Source: Nocardia tengchongensis
GTDB taxonomy: Bacteria > Actinomycetota > Actinomycetes > Mycobacteriales > Mycobacteriaceae
DNA length: 64,000 nucleotides
Assembly: GCF_018362975.1 (NCBI RefSeq)
Contig: NZ_CP074371.1
Span: 6,386,001 to 6,450,000, forward strand
Direction: 5' to 3'
The translations under genes and the position numbers were made by a program. The notes under the pieces were generated by a model. The model was given only the letters and a program-made list of their open reading frames with translations, was not told the origin of the DNA and ran no database searches. Within the stretch, counting starts at the first letter, position 1. Each line of letters opens with the position of its first letter. Shown piece by piece: positions 1 to 8,826 of this stretch.

Positions 1-1008
1 GAGCGGATCGCGCTGCGCTGGTCGAGCCGGACCGCACTGCGGATCGGGCTGGCATTGATCGCGGTGGCGGGCGTGGCGATCGCGGTATCACCGAACAAGA
101 TCGCGCTCTTCGCGGCGCTCGCGGTGTACGGCATCGCACTGGGCATCGTCGACGCCGGAACGAACATGCAGGCGGTGTTCATTCAGCACGGCTATGGCCG
201 CTTCGTGCTCGTCTCGTTCTATGCGGCCTGGAGCGCGGGATCGATCGCGGGCGCGCTGCTGGTATCGGCGTTCGAGACGCTGGACGTGCCGCTAACGATC
301 TCCATCCTGATCGCCGCCGCGGTGGTGCTGGCCGGGTGCCTGGCCGCCGGGCCGCGCCTGCTGGGCACCGACGAGGCCGAAGCCGGTCCGGCCGAACAGG
401 AAACGACCAGTTCGGTGCCAGTGCGCATCTTCTGGATCTTCGGCACGGTGATCGCGCTCGCTTTCGCCATCGACCTCGCGGTCGGCAACTGGTCGGCGCT
501 CTACCTGAAGGACGAACTGCTGTCGTCCTCCCGGACCGCCGCGCTCGCACTGGCCGCCTATCAGGGCGCTTCGATGCTCGGCCGCCTGACCGGCGATCTG
601 TGGGTGCGCCGCTTCGGCCCGCGCACCGTGGTGCGGACCGCCGCCGCGGTCGGCTCGATCGGCCTGGTGATCGTGGTGTCCGCGCCGGGACCAGCGGTGG
701 CGATCCTCGGATTCCTGGTCGCCGGAATCGGCTTGCCGGTGATTGCGCCGTTGTGCTTCAGCGAAGCCGGGCAACTCACCAGTGGCCGCGACCTCGACGC
801 GCTCATCGCGCGGCTCAACCTGTTCAACTACGCGGGCACCCTGGTCGGCGGCGCGGTGGTGGGCGTGCTCGCCGACGCCGTGAACATGCGGGCCGGATTC
901 GCGATTCCGCTCGCCTTCGCGGTGCTGCTGATCGGGTTCGCCCGCGTCTTCCACCCGCGCGCCACCACCGCCCCCTCACCCACCGAACCCGCGGCGGAGC
1001 CTGCTTGA
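1..1008 (+). CDS. MFS transporter, C-terminal part (5' end outside window)
   Basis: The reading frame is open from the first base, so this is the last 335 codons of a longer gene. The protein is highly hydrophobic, with about nine to ten membrane segments separated by short loops. One loop carries a D-L-W-V-R-R-F-G stretch resembling the loop 2-3/8-9 signature of major facilitator transporters. A charged loop near residues 120-135 probably separates the two six-helix halves. The tail is Pro/Thr/Ala-rich and cytoplasmic-looking. The substrate cannot be read from the sequence; efflux or sugar-type MFS are both possible. The next gene starts 8 bases after the stop, suggesting co-transcription. 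Confidence 0.8.
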   Translation, partial: ERIALRWSSRTALRIGLALIAVAGVAIAVSPNKIALFAALAVYGIALGIVDAGTNMQAVFIQHGYGRFVLVSFYAAWSAGSIAGALLVSAFETLDVPLTISILIAAAVVLAGCLAAGPRLLGTDEAEAGPAEQETTSSVPVRIFWIFGTVIALAFAIDLAVGNWSALYLKDELLSSSRTAALALAAYQGASMLGRLTGDLWVRRFGPRTVVRTAAAVGSIGLVIVVSAPGPAVAILGFLVAGIGLPVIAPLCFSEAGQLTSGRDLDALIARLNLFNYAGTLVGGAVVGVLADAVNMRAGFAIPLAFAVLLIGFARVFHPRATTAPSPTEPAAEPA

Positions 1009-1016
1009 CTGGAACC

Positions 1017-1553
1017 ATGAGCGACGCCGTAGCAATCGAACCGGCGGTCACCGACGATGCCGGCGAACTCGCCGCCGTCGCCGCCGTGACCTTCCCCCTG
1101 GCCTGCCCGCCCGGATCCACACCGCAGGACCAGGCCGAGTTCATCGCGGAGGTGCTGTCCGCGGACCGGTTCCGCGAATACCTCGCCGATGCCGACCGGA
1201 GCGTTCTCAAGGCGGTGCTCGACGGCGCGATCGTCGGCTACGCGCTGCTCAACGCCATGCCGCCCGCCGACCCGACCGTCGCCGCCCTCATCACCCAGCG
1301 CCCGGTCGCCGAGCTCAGCAAGATGTACGTGCTGCCGGGCCAGCACGGCAACGGAGCGTCCGCCGCCCTGATGCGCGCCGCGCTGGACGCGGCGCGCACC
1401 GGGGGCGACAGTGCGGTGTGGCTGGGCGTGAACCAGGAGAACGTGCGCGCCCAGCGCTTCTACGGCAAGCACGGCTTCACCGTCGCGGGCACCAAAACGT
1501 TCACCGTCGGCAGCCAGCTGCACCACGACTACGTCATGCTGCACCAGTTCTGA
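1017..1553 (+). CDS. GNAT-family N-acetyltransferase
   Basis: A 178-residue single-domain acetyltransferase. The acetyl-CoA pyrophosphate-binding motif A is visible as LSKMYVLPGQHGNGASAALM (roughly residues 100-119), with the Q/R-x-x-G-x-G/A pattern as GQHGNGA. The C-terminal N-x-x-A-Q-R-F-Y-x-K-x-G-F pattern is typical of the family's motif B. It transfers an acetyl group from acetyl-CoA to an amine; whether the substrate is a protein N-terminus, antibiotic or small amine is unknown. The ATG at 1017 was chosen because the conserved fold begins shortly after it. It is probably co-transcribed with the MFS gene and converges on the ABC-F gene 12 bases away. Confidence 0.85.
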   Translation: MSDAVAIEPAVTDDAGELAAVAAVTFPLACPPGSTPQDQAEFIAEVLSADRFREYLADADRSVLKAVLDGAIVGYALLNAMPPADPTVAALITQRPVAELSKMYVLPGQHGNGASAALMRAALDAARTGGDSAVWLGVNQENVRAQRFYGKHGFTVAGTKTFTVGSQLHHDYVMLHQF

Positions 1554-1565
1554 CCCACGGCCCGA

Positions 1566-3383
1566 TCACGAAGCGCCGGTCGGCAATTCGATACGGCGGC
1601 CCTGGAACCGCTGCCGCATCCGGCGATCGTGCGTCACCAGCACCACCGCGCCGGTGTAGCCGTCCAAGGCCTGCTCCAGATCCTCGACCAGGCCCGGGGA
1701 CAGGTGGTTGGTCGGCTCGTCGAGTAGGAGCAGATCCACCGGATCGGTGACCAGACGGGCCAATTCGACCCGGCGGCGCTGCCCGTAGGACAACTCCCCC
1801 AGCCGCAGACCCAGATCCGCGGGACGGAACAGCCCGAGCGCCAGCAACGCATCGGCATGCTCGTCCGGATAGCCCACCCGCCCGGCCGCGAACGCGTCCA
1901 GCACCGTCTGCTCGGCCGAACCCACCGACTCCTCCTGCCGCAGATGCCCGACCCGGCCGCGCACCGTGACCACACCCGAGTCGGCGGCCAGCTCACCGGC
2001 CAGCAACCGCAACAGCGTGGTCTTGCCCGCACCGTTGGGACCGGTCACCAGCACCCGATCGGCCGCACCGATCCGCAGGCCGTCCAGGCGCAGACGCCCG
2101 TGCACGACAACCGAACTCACCTCCGCGACCGGCGGCACGGCCGTCACGTTCGCCGCGTCCGGCTGGGCTTCGAGCGAACACGGCACGCCCGGCACGATGT
2201 CCGCCACTGCGGCCTGCGCGTCCGACAATGCCGCGTCGGCCGCGCCTCGAGTCCGCCCGTCGCCCGGTACGACGTGGGACAAGCCGTCGACCACACCGCT
2301 ATCCGCCGCGAAGGGCAGCGGGGCGGCGGGGACGAGACCGGCGAGGTCGGCGGTGAAGCGGAGCGGATACGCAGGCGGGGCAATGGGATTCGTGGTCAGG
2401 CGGGACACCCTTTCCTTGGCGTTGCGGATACGGGACTGCGCGCCGTGGCCGCGGCTGCGGGTCCGGAAGGGACCTGCGGCGAAGACCGCGAGCGGCAGCT
2501 TGCGCGGAATCGAATCCAGGCGAGCGACATTCGACTCCGCGAGGCGGCGACTGCGGGACAGCTCGGCGCGCCAGCGGTCGTACTCCAGTCGCTGCCGGTG
2601 GCGCTGGGCCGCCTTGGCGGTGAGGTAGCCGGCGTAGCCGTTGCCGTGGCGGGTCACCGCGCCCGCGTCCACCTCGAGCACGGTGTCGGTGATGCGCTCC
2701 AGGAAGACACGGTCGTGCGTCACCGCGACCACGGTGCCGCGGTGTTCACGCAGGTGACCCTCCAGCCATTCGACCGCGCCGTCGTCGAGATCGTTGGCGG
2801 GCTCGTCGAGCAGCAGGAGTTCCGGCGCGGCGGCCAGGGTGGCCGCCAGTGCCAGACGCCGCCGCTGACCACCGGACAGCGTGCCCAGCAGGCGATTCCG
2901 GTCCAGGCCCGGCAGGCCCAGGCCGTGCAGGCCCGCCTCCACCCGGGCGTCGACGGTGTAGCCGCCGCGGGCCTCGAAGCGGGACACCAGGTCGGTGTAC
3001 ACGTCCAGACGACGCCCGAGCGGTCCGGGCGCCACCAGATCGGCTTCGGCCGTGCGCATCCGGGACTCCAGATCCCGAATATCACTGAGCGCCATATCGA
3101 TTGCCGCGCCGACGGTGGCGGTGGGCGGCAGCTCCAAGGTTTGCGCCAGGTAGCCGATACCGCCCGCCGCCCGCACGACGATGTCACCGTTGTCCGGCTC
3201 GTCGCGACCGGCGATGAGCCGCAACAGCGTCGACTTCCCGGCGCCGTTGTCGCCGACGATGCCGACCTTCTCACCGGGCCGGATGGACAGGCTCACCGCG
3301 TCGAGCACCACGCGATCGACGTAGCGCTTGGTGACGGCGGACAGGGTCAGCTGGGATACAGCGGAGGGTTGGAGGGTGAGCAC
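1566..3383 (-). CDS. ABC-F family ATPase, probable antibiotic-resistance ribosome protection protein
   Basis: The 605-residue protein has two ABC ATPase domains and no membrane segments, the hallmark of ABC-F proteins. Domain 1 has Walker A GDNGAGKST (44-52), signature LSGGQ (169-173) and Walker B LLLLDEP (189-195). Domain 2 has GPNGAGKTT (448-456), LSYGQ (531-535) and LLLLDEPTNHLS. A basic, helical linker lies at about 255-335 (the P-site tRNA interaction motif in this family), followed by an Ala/Pro-rich spacer. Members displace macrolide, lincosamide or pleuromutilin-type drugs from ribosomes; the exact drug is not deducible. The GTG start at 3383 has AGGAG six bases upstream; an ATG further upstream in frame would run through the leader region. 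An upstream leader peptide suggests drug-inducible expression. Confidence 0.85.
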   Translation of the reverse strand: MLTLQPSAVSQLTLSAVTKRYVDRVVLDAVSLSIRPGEKVGIVGDNGAGKSTLLRLIAGRDEPDNGDIVVRAAGGIGYLAQTLELPPTATVGAAIDMALSDIRDLESRMRTAEADLVAPGPLGRRLDVYTDLVSRFEARGGYTVDARVEAGLHGLGLPGLDRNRLLGTLSGGQRRRLALAATLAAAPELLLLDEPANDLDDGAVEWLEGHLREHRGTVVAVTHDRVFLERITDTVLEVDAGAVTRHGNGYAGYLTAKAAQRHRQRLEYDRWRAELSRSRRLAESNVARLDSIPRKLPLAVFAAGPFRTRSRGHGAQSRIRNAKERVSRLTTNPIAPPAYPLRFTADLAGLVPAAPLPFAADSGVVDGLSHVVPGDGRTRGAADAALSDAQAAVADIVPGVPCSLEAQPDAANVTAVPPVAEVSSVVVHGRLRLDGLRIGAADRVLVTGPNGAGKTTLLRLLAGELAADSGVVTVRGRVGHLRQEESVGSAEQTVLDAFAAGRVGYPDEHADALLALGLFRPADLGLRLGELSYGQRRRVELARLVTDPVDLLLLDEPTNHLSPGLVEDLEQALDGYTGAVVLVTHDRRMRQRFQGRRIELPTGAS

Positions 3384-3516
3384 AGGGATCTCCTGTTCTG
3401 GCTCGGCCACGAGCCGATTCGATGGGGACCCCACGCCAAATACGGCCGCCGACAGGCGAATACGCGCTATCGACCAGCGGATATGCGTGGGGAGGGAATC
3501 GCGGCGGAGCAATTGC
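3384..3516 (-). promoter_or_regulatory. Candidate ribosome-mediated attenuator upstream of the ABC-F gene
   Basis: This 133-base leader lies between the stop of a 14-codon peptide and the ABC-F start. It can form competing structures: CCCCACGC (plus-strand 3429-3436) pairs with GCGTGGGG (3485-3492) across about 48 bases, TGGGGTCCCCA is self-complementary and overlaps the first arm, and GGCTCG-TGGC-CGAGCC forms a 6-bp hairpin just upstream of the ribosome binding site. Mutually exclusive hairpins after a short ORF are the layout of antibiotic-induced attenuation. The folding is inferred from visible complementarity only. Confidence 0.5.
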
Positions 3517-3561
3517 TCAACGCGGCGAAACGATCACAAGAAAAGGAAACCGAAACCCCAT
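3517..3561 (-). CDS. 14-residue leader peptide of the ABC-F gene
   Basis: An ATG-initiated ORF encodes MGFRFPFLVIVSPR and then TGA. It is the first ORF after a good promoter, begins about four bases after the expected transcription start, and is followed by the attenuator-like leader. A very short hydrophobic/aromatic peptide with an R-F-P-F stretch upstream of an ABC-F gene matches the architecture of known drug-sensing leader peptides, in which a stalled ribosome changes mRNA folding. No Shine-Dalgarno is visible, which fits near-leaderless initiation. Function is inferred. Confidence 0.55.
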   Translation of the reverse strand: MGFRFPFLVIVSPR

Positions 3562-3571
3562 GAGGATTGGA

Positions 3572-3601
3572 ACGGTATCGGGGAGGCTACGCGGCCGTCA
3601 A
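3572..3601 (-). promoter_or_regulatory. Promoter of the leader peptide/ABC-F transcript
   Basis: On the minus strand TTGACG (-35, plus 3596-3601) and TACCGT (-10, plus 3572-3577) are separated by 18 bases. Transcription would start near 3565, just before the leader ATG at 3561. The bases directly upstream of the -35 (ATCAAAGTGG) include a short A-run in roughly the position where WhiB7/WblC-dependent promoters carry AT-rich DNA; that link is speculative. Confidence 0.6.
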
Positions 3602-3640
3602 CCACTTTGATGGGGATCACATCGCCCCGCAGATACAGAA

Positions 3641-3671
3641 GAGCGCCGGGCGACTGTGTCGCCCGGCGCTC
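3641..3671 (-). terminator. Hairpin terminator after the phosphatase gene
   Basis: A perfect 14-bp inverted repeat (3641-3654 with 3658-3671) with a TGT loop lies 34 bases past the phosphatase stop. On the minus strand it is followed by the T-rich TTCTGTATCT. It also insulates the ABC-F promoter from upstream transcription. Confidence 0.75.
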
Positions 3672-3704
3672 TCCGTGGCACCGAATGAGCCGTGAAACGC
3701 CTTG

Positions 3705-4508
3705 TCAGGCGAGCATTTTCGCCTTCAGCGCGGCGATGTCGGCGTCGGTCAGCTTCAGCCCGTCGCGCACGTAGGCGTCGAAGCTGCCGTAGCTCTTGGT
3801 CGCCTGGTCGAAGGCCGAGTCCAGCGCCGAGGCGGTGACGCCGTTGAGCATGTCGCCGTCCTTGGCGCCCCGGTAGTGGTTGGACAGCAGGTAGTCGTAG
3901 TAGACCGTGTCCTTGTCCACGCCCAGGATGGTGAGCAGCACCGCCGAGGTCCAGCCGGTGCGGTCCTTGCCCGCGGTGCAGTGGAACAGCACGCCGCCGG
4001 GGTTGTAGGCGATGTCGCGCAGCACGTTCGCGAAACCCTCGTTCGCGCCGGGCGCGGTGATGAAGGCGCTGTAGAGGGCGGTGCCCGCGGACAGGGTGGA
4101 GGCCAGCACCTGCGGCGGGGCCTGGCCTATGATGTCGTCGTGGTGCTCGGTGGCGCCGGCGGGCACCTTGTCCTGACCCATCAGCTGCTCGTAGCTGGTG
4201 CGCAGGTCGTGGATGGAGACCACATTGTCTGCGGTGAGCTTGGCCAGATCGGCGTCGGTGGCCTTGCTCAGTTCGCCGGTGCGGAAGACCAGGCCGGTGC
4301 GCACGGTGTGGCCGTCGACGGTCCGGTAGCCGCCGGCGTCGCGAGCGTTGAGCACACCGGTCAGGCCGAGGGCGCGGTTGTCGGTGTTGACCAGCACGCT
4401 GCTGGTGGCGGCCGGCGGGTCGGCGGCGAAGGCGGTCGCCACCGAACCGAGACTCGCGGACAGGGCGATGGTGACCGCCGCGGCGGCCTGAACAGCACGG
4501 TTACGCAA
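3705..4508 (-). CDS. Secreted tyrosine-protein phosphatase
   Basis: The 267-residue protein begins with a signal peptide: a short basic start, a hydrophobic Ala/Leu run and an AFA-A cleavage site near residue 28. The phosphatase P-loop HC-x5-R is present as HCTAGKDRTGWTS, with nucleophile Cys177 and Arg183. An NARDAGGYRT motif near 54-63 is typical of the bacterial tyrosine/phosphoinositide phosphatases of Pfam Y_phosphatase3, the family of mycobacterial PtpB. Unlike PtpB it is predicted to be exported by Sec. The start is TTG at 4508, with GGAAGGGAG about six bases upstream. Natural substrates may be phosphotyrosine or phosphoinositides; this cannot be decided here. Confidence 0.85.
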   Translation of the reverse strand: MRNRAVQAAAAVTIALSASLGSVATAFAADPPAATSSVLVNTDNRALGLTGVLNARDAGGYRTVDGHTVRTGLVFRTGELSKATDADLAKLTADNVVSIHDLRTSYEQLMGQDKVPAGATEHHDDIIGQAPPQVLASTLSAGTALYSAFITAPGANEGFANVLRDIAYNPGGVLFHCTAGKDRTGWTSAVLLTILGVDKDTVYYDYLLSNHYRGAKDGDMLNGVTASALDSAFDQATKSYGSFDAYVRDGLKLTDADIAALKAKMLA

Positions 4509-4654
4509 GGTGGGGCTCCCTTCCGGGGCCGAAAACCGAATTCGACCCGGTTTTGGCTGACCACCGAAATCTATTACCCCGGCAAACTATGAAAGCCACC
4601 GGGGTGGGCGACGCCCGAGATCTCCACGGAGACCCCGAGCCCACCGGAACCGGA

Positions 4655-5677
4655 TCAGGCGTGAACCGGAGCCTCGAAACGCGACAGCGCCAGCAGACGC
4701 GAGATCGCGCGCAGGTACTTCTTGCGGTAGCCGCCGTCGAGCATCTCCTGGGTGAAGATCTCGTCCAGCTTCGCGCCCGACACCGTCACCGGGGTCCCGG
4801 CGTCGTAGAGCCGGTCGGCCAGCACCACGATGCGCAGCGCGACAGCCTGATCGGTGACCGCGTGCACGCCCGAGACGTACACCGCCGACACGCCGCTGAT
4901 CAGCGCGCCATAGCGGGACGGGTGCAGAGTGCTCAGGTGCTTGAGCAGCTCGTCGAATTCGTCGAGCGTGGAATCCGGTGTGGCCGCGGCCCGTTCGACC
5001 AGCAGCTCCTGCGAGGTCGGCTCCGGGGCGGGCGGCAGATCGCGGTGCCGGTAGTCGGGGCCGTCCACGCGGATCGGCTCGAACAGCGAACCCAGCTTCT
5101 TGATCTCGCGCAGGAAGTCCTGCGCCGCGAAACGACCCTCACCCAGCTGACCCGGCAGCGTATTCGAGGTCGCCACCACCGAGACGCCGCGCGCGGTCAG
5201 CTCGGTGAGCAGCCGCGAGACCAGCATGGTGTCGCCCGGATCGTCGAGCTCGAACTCGTCGATGCACAGCACGCTGTTGGCCGAGAGCCGCTCCACCGCA
5301 TTGTTGAAGCCCAGCGCGCCAACCAGATTGGTGAGCTCACCGAAGGTGCCGAACGACTTCGGGTTCGGCACGCTGTGGAAGATCGAGGCCAGCAGGTGGG
5401 TCTTGCCCACACCGAAACCGCCGTCGAGATACAGGCCGATACCCTGCACCGGCTTCTTCTTGCCGAACAGGCCCTTCTTGTCCGCGGCCTTGCGCAACTT
5501 GGTGACCTGATCGGCGAACAGCTCGGCCTTCAGCACCGCCGCGGCCTGCGAAGGCTCCTTCGGATCCGGGATGTAGGAACCGAAGCTCACCTCGTCGAAG
5601 GTGGGCGGCGGAACCATCTGGGCCACGAGCTGGTCGGCCGGAACCTCCGGGTGGCTGTCGACGAGGCGTTTCTGCAC
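4655..5677 (-). CDS. zapE: AFG1/ZapE-family ATPase
   Basis: A 340-residue P-loop ATPase. Walker A is GGFGVGKT (86-93) and Walker B is VLCIDEFEL (from 136), where FxxDP-like residues follow, as in AFG1/ZapE proteins. The family acts at the Z-ring in Gram-negatives and in mitochondrial protein quality control; in actinobacteria the role is less defined. The GTG start at 5677 lies six bases after a TAGGCT -10 box, indicating a leaderless message. It is divergent from the secreted hydrolase gene, as Rv2670c is from Rv2672. The gene is the usual length and looks intact. Confidence 0.85.
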   Translation of the reverse strand: MQKRLVDSHPEVPADQLVAQMVPPPTFDEVSFGSYIPDPKEPSQAAAVLKAELFADQVTKLRKAADKKGLFGKKKPVQGIGLYLDGGFGVGKTHLLASIFHSVPNPKSFGTFGELTNLVGALGFNNAVERLSANSVLCIDEFELDDPGDTMLVSRLLTELTARGVSVVATSNTLPGQLGEGRFAAQDFLREIKKLGSLFEPIRVDGPDYRHRDLPPAPEPTSQELLVERAAATPDSTLDEFDELLKHLSTLHPSRYGALISGVSAVYVSGVHAVTDQAVALRIVVLADRLYDAGTPVTVSGAKLDEIFTQEMLDGGYRKKYLRAISRLLALSRFEAPVHA

Positions 5678-5816
5678 TGCGTCAGCCTAGATCCGGCCCC
5701 GCGTGGGGCTTTACGCAGCGTATGCCGAATGCGATTCAGCTCACAGATCCCAGCCGATGAGAACGCGCCCGCACCCGAGGCTGAAACCGCGTGCCCGACC
5801 TGGCAGGCTGTAACGC

Positions 5817-7380
5817 ATGCGCTGGACTCGGGCCGCTCTGCTGGCGTCGACACTGTCGATATTGGTGACCACCGCCTGCGGGGCCGGGCCGTCCGACCGG
5901 CCCGCCGTCGCCGTGGAACACCCGCACCAGGGCGGCGTCGGTCCCAGCACCGCGCCCGCCGACACGCCCCCGCCCGCACCCGAGGTGCCGAAGGTCGAAT
6001 TGCAGTGGAAAGACTGCACCACACCGACGTTCAACCTGCTCTCCCTCGGTGCGCCGCCGCAGGGGCTGGTGCTCGAATGCGCCGAATACCCCGCGCAGAT
6101 CGACACCGGCGGCAACGTGGCCGGCATGTTCAAGAACGCGGTGGTGCGCGCCCGCTACGACCGGACGCCCAAAGACGCCGCGCCGCTGATCCTCACCTCC
6201 GGATCCGACCGGTCCTCCACCGCCACCCTCGCCGGACTCGCGGCCGGGCCCGCCAGCGCACTGCTGGCCGCGCGACCCATCATCGCGGTGGACCGGCGCG
6301 GCATCGGCAGTTCGGTGCCGGTCAGCTGCATGACCGACCCGCAACGCCGGATCCTGGCCGACCAGGCCCAGTTCACGCGCGGCGCAACCGATCCCGTGGA
6401 CGCCATGGCCAACGCCGGCCGCGAAGCCACCGTGGCCTGCCTGGACTTCCTGGCCCCGGGGCAAGGCATGTACGACGCGCCGCACGCCGCCGCCGACATC
6501 GAACAACTGCGCAAGCAGTTGCAGGTGGAGCACCTCGCGCTGCTGGGCTCGGGCACCGGCGCGAACGTGGCACTCAACTACGCGCGCATGTACGGACCGC
6601 ACCTGGCCCGGCTGATCCTCGACTCGCCGCAGGCGATCGGGCTCGACGCCAACGGGCGCGCCGAACAGCGCGTCAGGGGCCAGGAGGCCGCGCTCACCGC
6701 CTGGGCGCAGCGCTGCGCCTCGCTGAACTGCTCACTCGGACCCGATCCGCGCGCGACCGTCATCGACCTCACCAACCGCGCCGCGGCCGGCCAGCTCCCC
6801 GACCTGTCCGCCGCCGCCTTCGTGACCACCCTCAACGGCTACCTGGGTGACTCCCGCACCCAGGGCAACCAGCAGATCACCGAATTCGCCGACGCCCTCA
6901 CCGCGCTCGGCAAGGGCGACCGCGGCCCGATCACCCCGTTCGTGCTGCGCGCCGCCGCCGCGATCGCCACCGACGGCCAATTCGTCAACCGCTGCACCGA
7001 CAACCACGAGCCCTCCACCCCCGACCGGGCCAAGGAACGCGAAACCACCTGGGCCACCCAATATCCGATCTTCGGCAAGGTCGCCGCCATCGACCTGATG
7101 GCCTGCTCGGCCTGGCCCGCCGCCTCCCCCATGGCCCTGCCCGACAAACTGAACCTGCCCGTCCTGGTGATGGCGCGGCAGCGCCGACCCGGTCACCGGC
7201 CAGGACGGCCGCCCCACCGTCACCGGCGCCCTCGGCACCGCCGGCGCCCGCACCGCCACCGTCGTCTGGCAAGGCTGGGGCCACCCCACCGTCGCCCACT
7301 CCGGCTGCGCCCAGCAGGCCCTCGCCGACTACCTGAAGGACGCCAAGCTCCCCGCCGACGGCACCGCCTGCCCGGCCTGA
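5817..7380 (+). pseudogene. Exported alpha/beta hydrolase (tripeptidyl-aminopeptidase-like), frameshifted near its C-terminus
   Basis: The N-terminus has an exported or lipoprotein-like signal (LVTTAC, Cys21, a weak lipobox). The body is an alpha/beta hydrolase of the Rv2672/SlpD-like protease group. The nucleophile region reads LLGSGTGANVALNYA (Ser245), not a canonical G-x-S-x-G. About 450 codons in, the frame changes: after VLVM the protein turns into Arg/Pro/His-rich nonsense, while the neighbouring frame encodes DPVTGQDG..., a GWGHPTVAHSG catalytic-His segment, and a stop at 7378-7380. One extra base in the stretch 7173-7186, for example the C at 7174, explains this. Restored length is about 520 residues. 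Real mutation and sequencing error are both possible. Confidence 0.75.
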
Positions 7381-7529
7381 GCAACCGCCCCTGACGGCCA
7401 GGGGCGGCACGCCCGAGCTCGGGGTGCGTAGACGGGGACCGATCCGACCGGTCGACCTGGCGTGGGGCACGCGACGCGAAGTGCGGGTCGGCGCATGTGT
7501 GACGCGGGGATTCGGTGTACCGTGCCCGA

Positions 7530-8816
7530 GTGTTCCTTCGCCAGCTCGAGCCCCGCACCGCTCGCACCACATCCGAAGTATTGAGCTTCGCCCTGTGGCC
7601 GTTCGCGATACTGACCGTGCTGAACCGGGTGTTCATCAAGGCTGTCAACGGGTTCATCACCGACGACTTCCGTCCGGTGTACAACGCCTCGCTGGCGTTC
7701 CTCAACCATCACGCCATCTACGGCGAGAACTACGACACCACCGACCCCCACTACCTGTACCCGCCGAGCGGGACGCTGCTGATCTCGCCGCTGGCCATCC
7801 TGGACCCGGAGAAGTCGCGGTGGGGGTTCATCCTGGTCAACGCGATCGCCATCCTGCTGGCCTGGTACCTGCTGCTCAAGCTGTTCGACTACACGCTGAA
7901 GTCGGTCGCCGCGCCCGCGCTGCTGCTGGCCATGTTCGCCTCCGAGACGGTGACGAACACGCTGGTGTTCACCAACATCAACGGCTGCCTGTTCCTGTCG
8001 ATGATGGTGTTCATCCACCTCATCCTGAAACGCAAGGACCTGTGGGCCGGTGTGGCGCTGGGGCTGGCGATCGCGGTCAAGGGGCCACTGCTGGCGCCGC
8101 TGCTGCTGATCCCCCTGGTGCGCGGGCAGTGGAAGGTGTTCATCACCGCGCTCGGAATCCCGGTGGCACTCAACCTGATCGCCTGGCCGCTGATCGTGGA
8201 CTTCAAGCAGTTCTGGTCGCACACGCTGCCCTACCTGACCGAGTCGCGCGACTACTTCAACAGCGCGATCGTCGGCAACGGCGCGTACTACGGCGTGGCC
8301 GACTGGCTGGTCTGGACCATCCGGATCACCATGGCCGTCATCGTGGCGCTGACGCTGTGGCTGCTGTACCGCTACTACCGCGACGACGAGGTGTTCTTCG
8401 TGTGCACCTCGGCGGGCATCATGATCACCGCGACGCTGCTGCTGGGCTCGCTGGGCCAGATGTACTACTCGATGTACCTGTTCCCGCTGCTGATGACGGT
8501 GGTGCTGCCGAACTCGGTGATGCGCAACTGGCCCGCCTGGGTCGCGGTGTTCGGCTTCATGTCCTACGACAAGTGGCTCTCGGACCGCTGGCAGCACCCC
8601 GGCCGCGTGGTCGAGTACCTGCGCACCACCTTCGGCTGGGGCCTGCTGCTCATCGTCGCGTTCTGCGTGCTCGGCGACCGCTACCTGGCCGCCAAGCGGG
8701 AGGGCCGGCTCCAGGTCGGCAAGTCCCTGGACCCGGCCTGGATGCACCCCGAACGGGACACCACCGAACCCGAGCCGGTGCTCGCCCCCCGGACGAAGGC
8801 GACCGCCTCGTACTAG
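7530..8816 (+). CDS. aftC: Alpha-(1->3)-arabinofuranosyltransferase AftC (GT-C fold)
   Basis: A polytopic membrane glycosyltransferase with about ten to twelve hydrophobic segments. It matches mycobacterial AftC (Rv2673) through the ITDDFRPVY loop with its catalytic-type Asp-Asp pair, DPHYLYPPSGTLL, NTLVFTNINGC, YFNSAIVGNGAYYG and MTVVLPNSV. AftC uses decaprenyl-phosphoryl-arabinose to add alpha-(1->3) branches to cell-wall arabinan and lipoarabinomannan. The GTG at 7530 lies six bases after TACCGT (7518-7523) and suits a leaderless start; an in-frame GTG at 7515 would add five residues and give the familiar 433-residue length. Its position before msrB is conserved in mycobacteria. Confidence 0.9.
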   Translation: MFLRQLEPRTARTTSEVLSFALWPFAILTVLNRVFIKAVNGFITDDFRPVYNASLAFLNHHAIYGENYDTTDPHYLYPPSGTLLISPLAILDPEKSRWGFILVNAIAILLAWYLLLKLFDYTLKSVAAPALLLAMFASETVTNTLVFTNINGCLFLSMMVFIHLILKRKDLWAGVALGLAIAVKGPLLAPLLLIPLVRGQWKVFITALGIPVALNLIAWPLIVDFKQFWSHTLPYLTESRDYFNSAIVGNGAYYGVADWLVWTIRITMAVIVALTLWLLYRYYRDDEVFFVCTSAGIMITATLLLGSLGQMYYSMYLFPLLMTVVLPNSVMRNWPAWVAVFGFMSYDKWLSDRWQHPGRVVEYLRTTFGWGLLLIVAFCVLGDRYLAAKREGRLQVGKSLDPAWMHPERDTTEPEPVLAPRTKATASY

Positions 8817-8826
8817 CGTGGAGCCC

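Noticed and set aside
4560-4654. Hairpin GGTCTCC/GGAGATC after zapE as a terminator
   Set aside because: Only six or seven pairs with a mismatch, a two-base loop and no T run; too weak to call.
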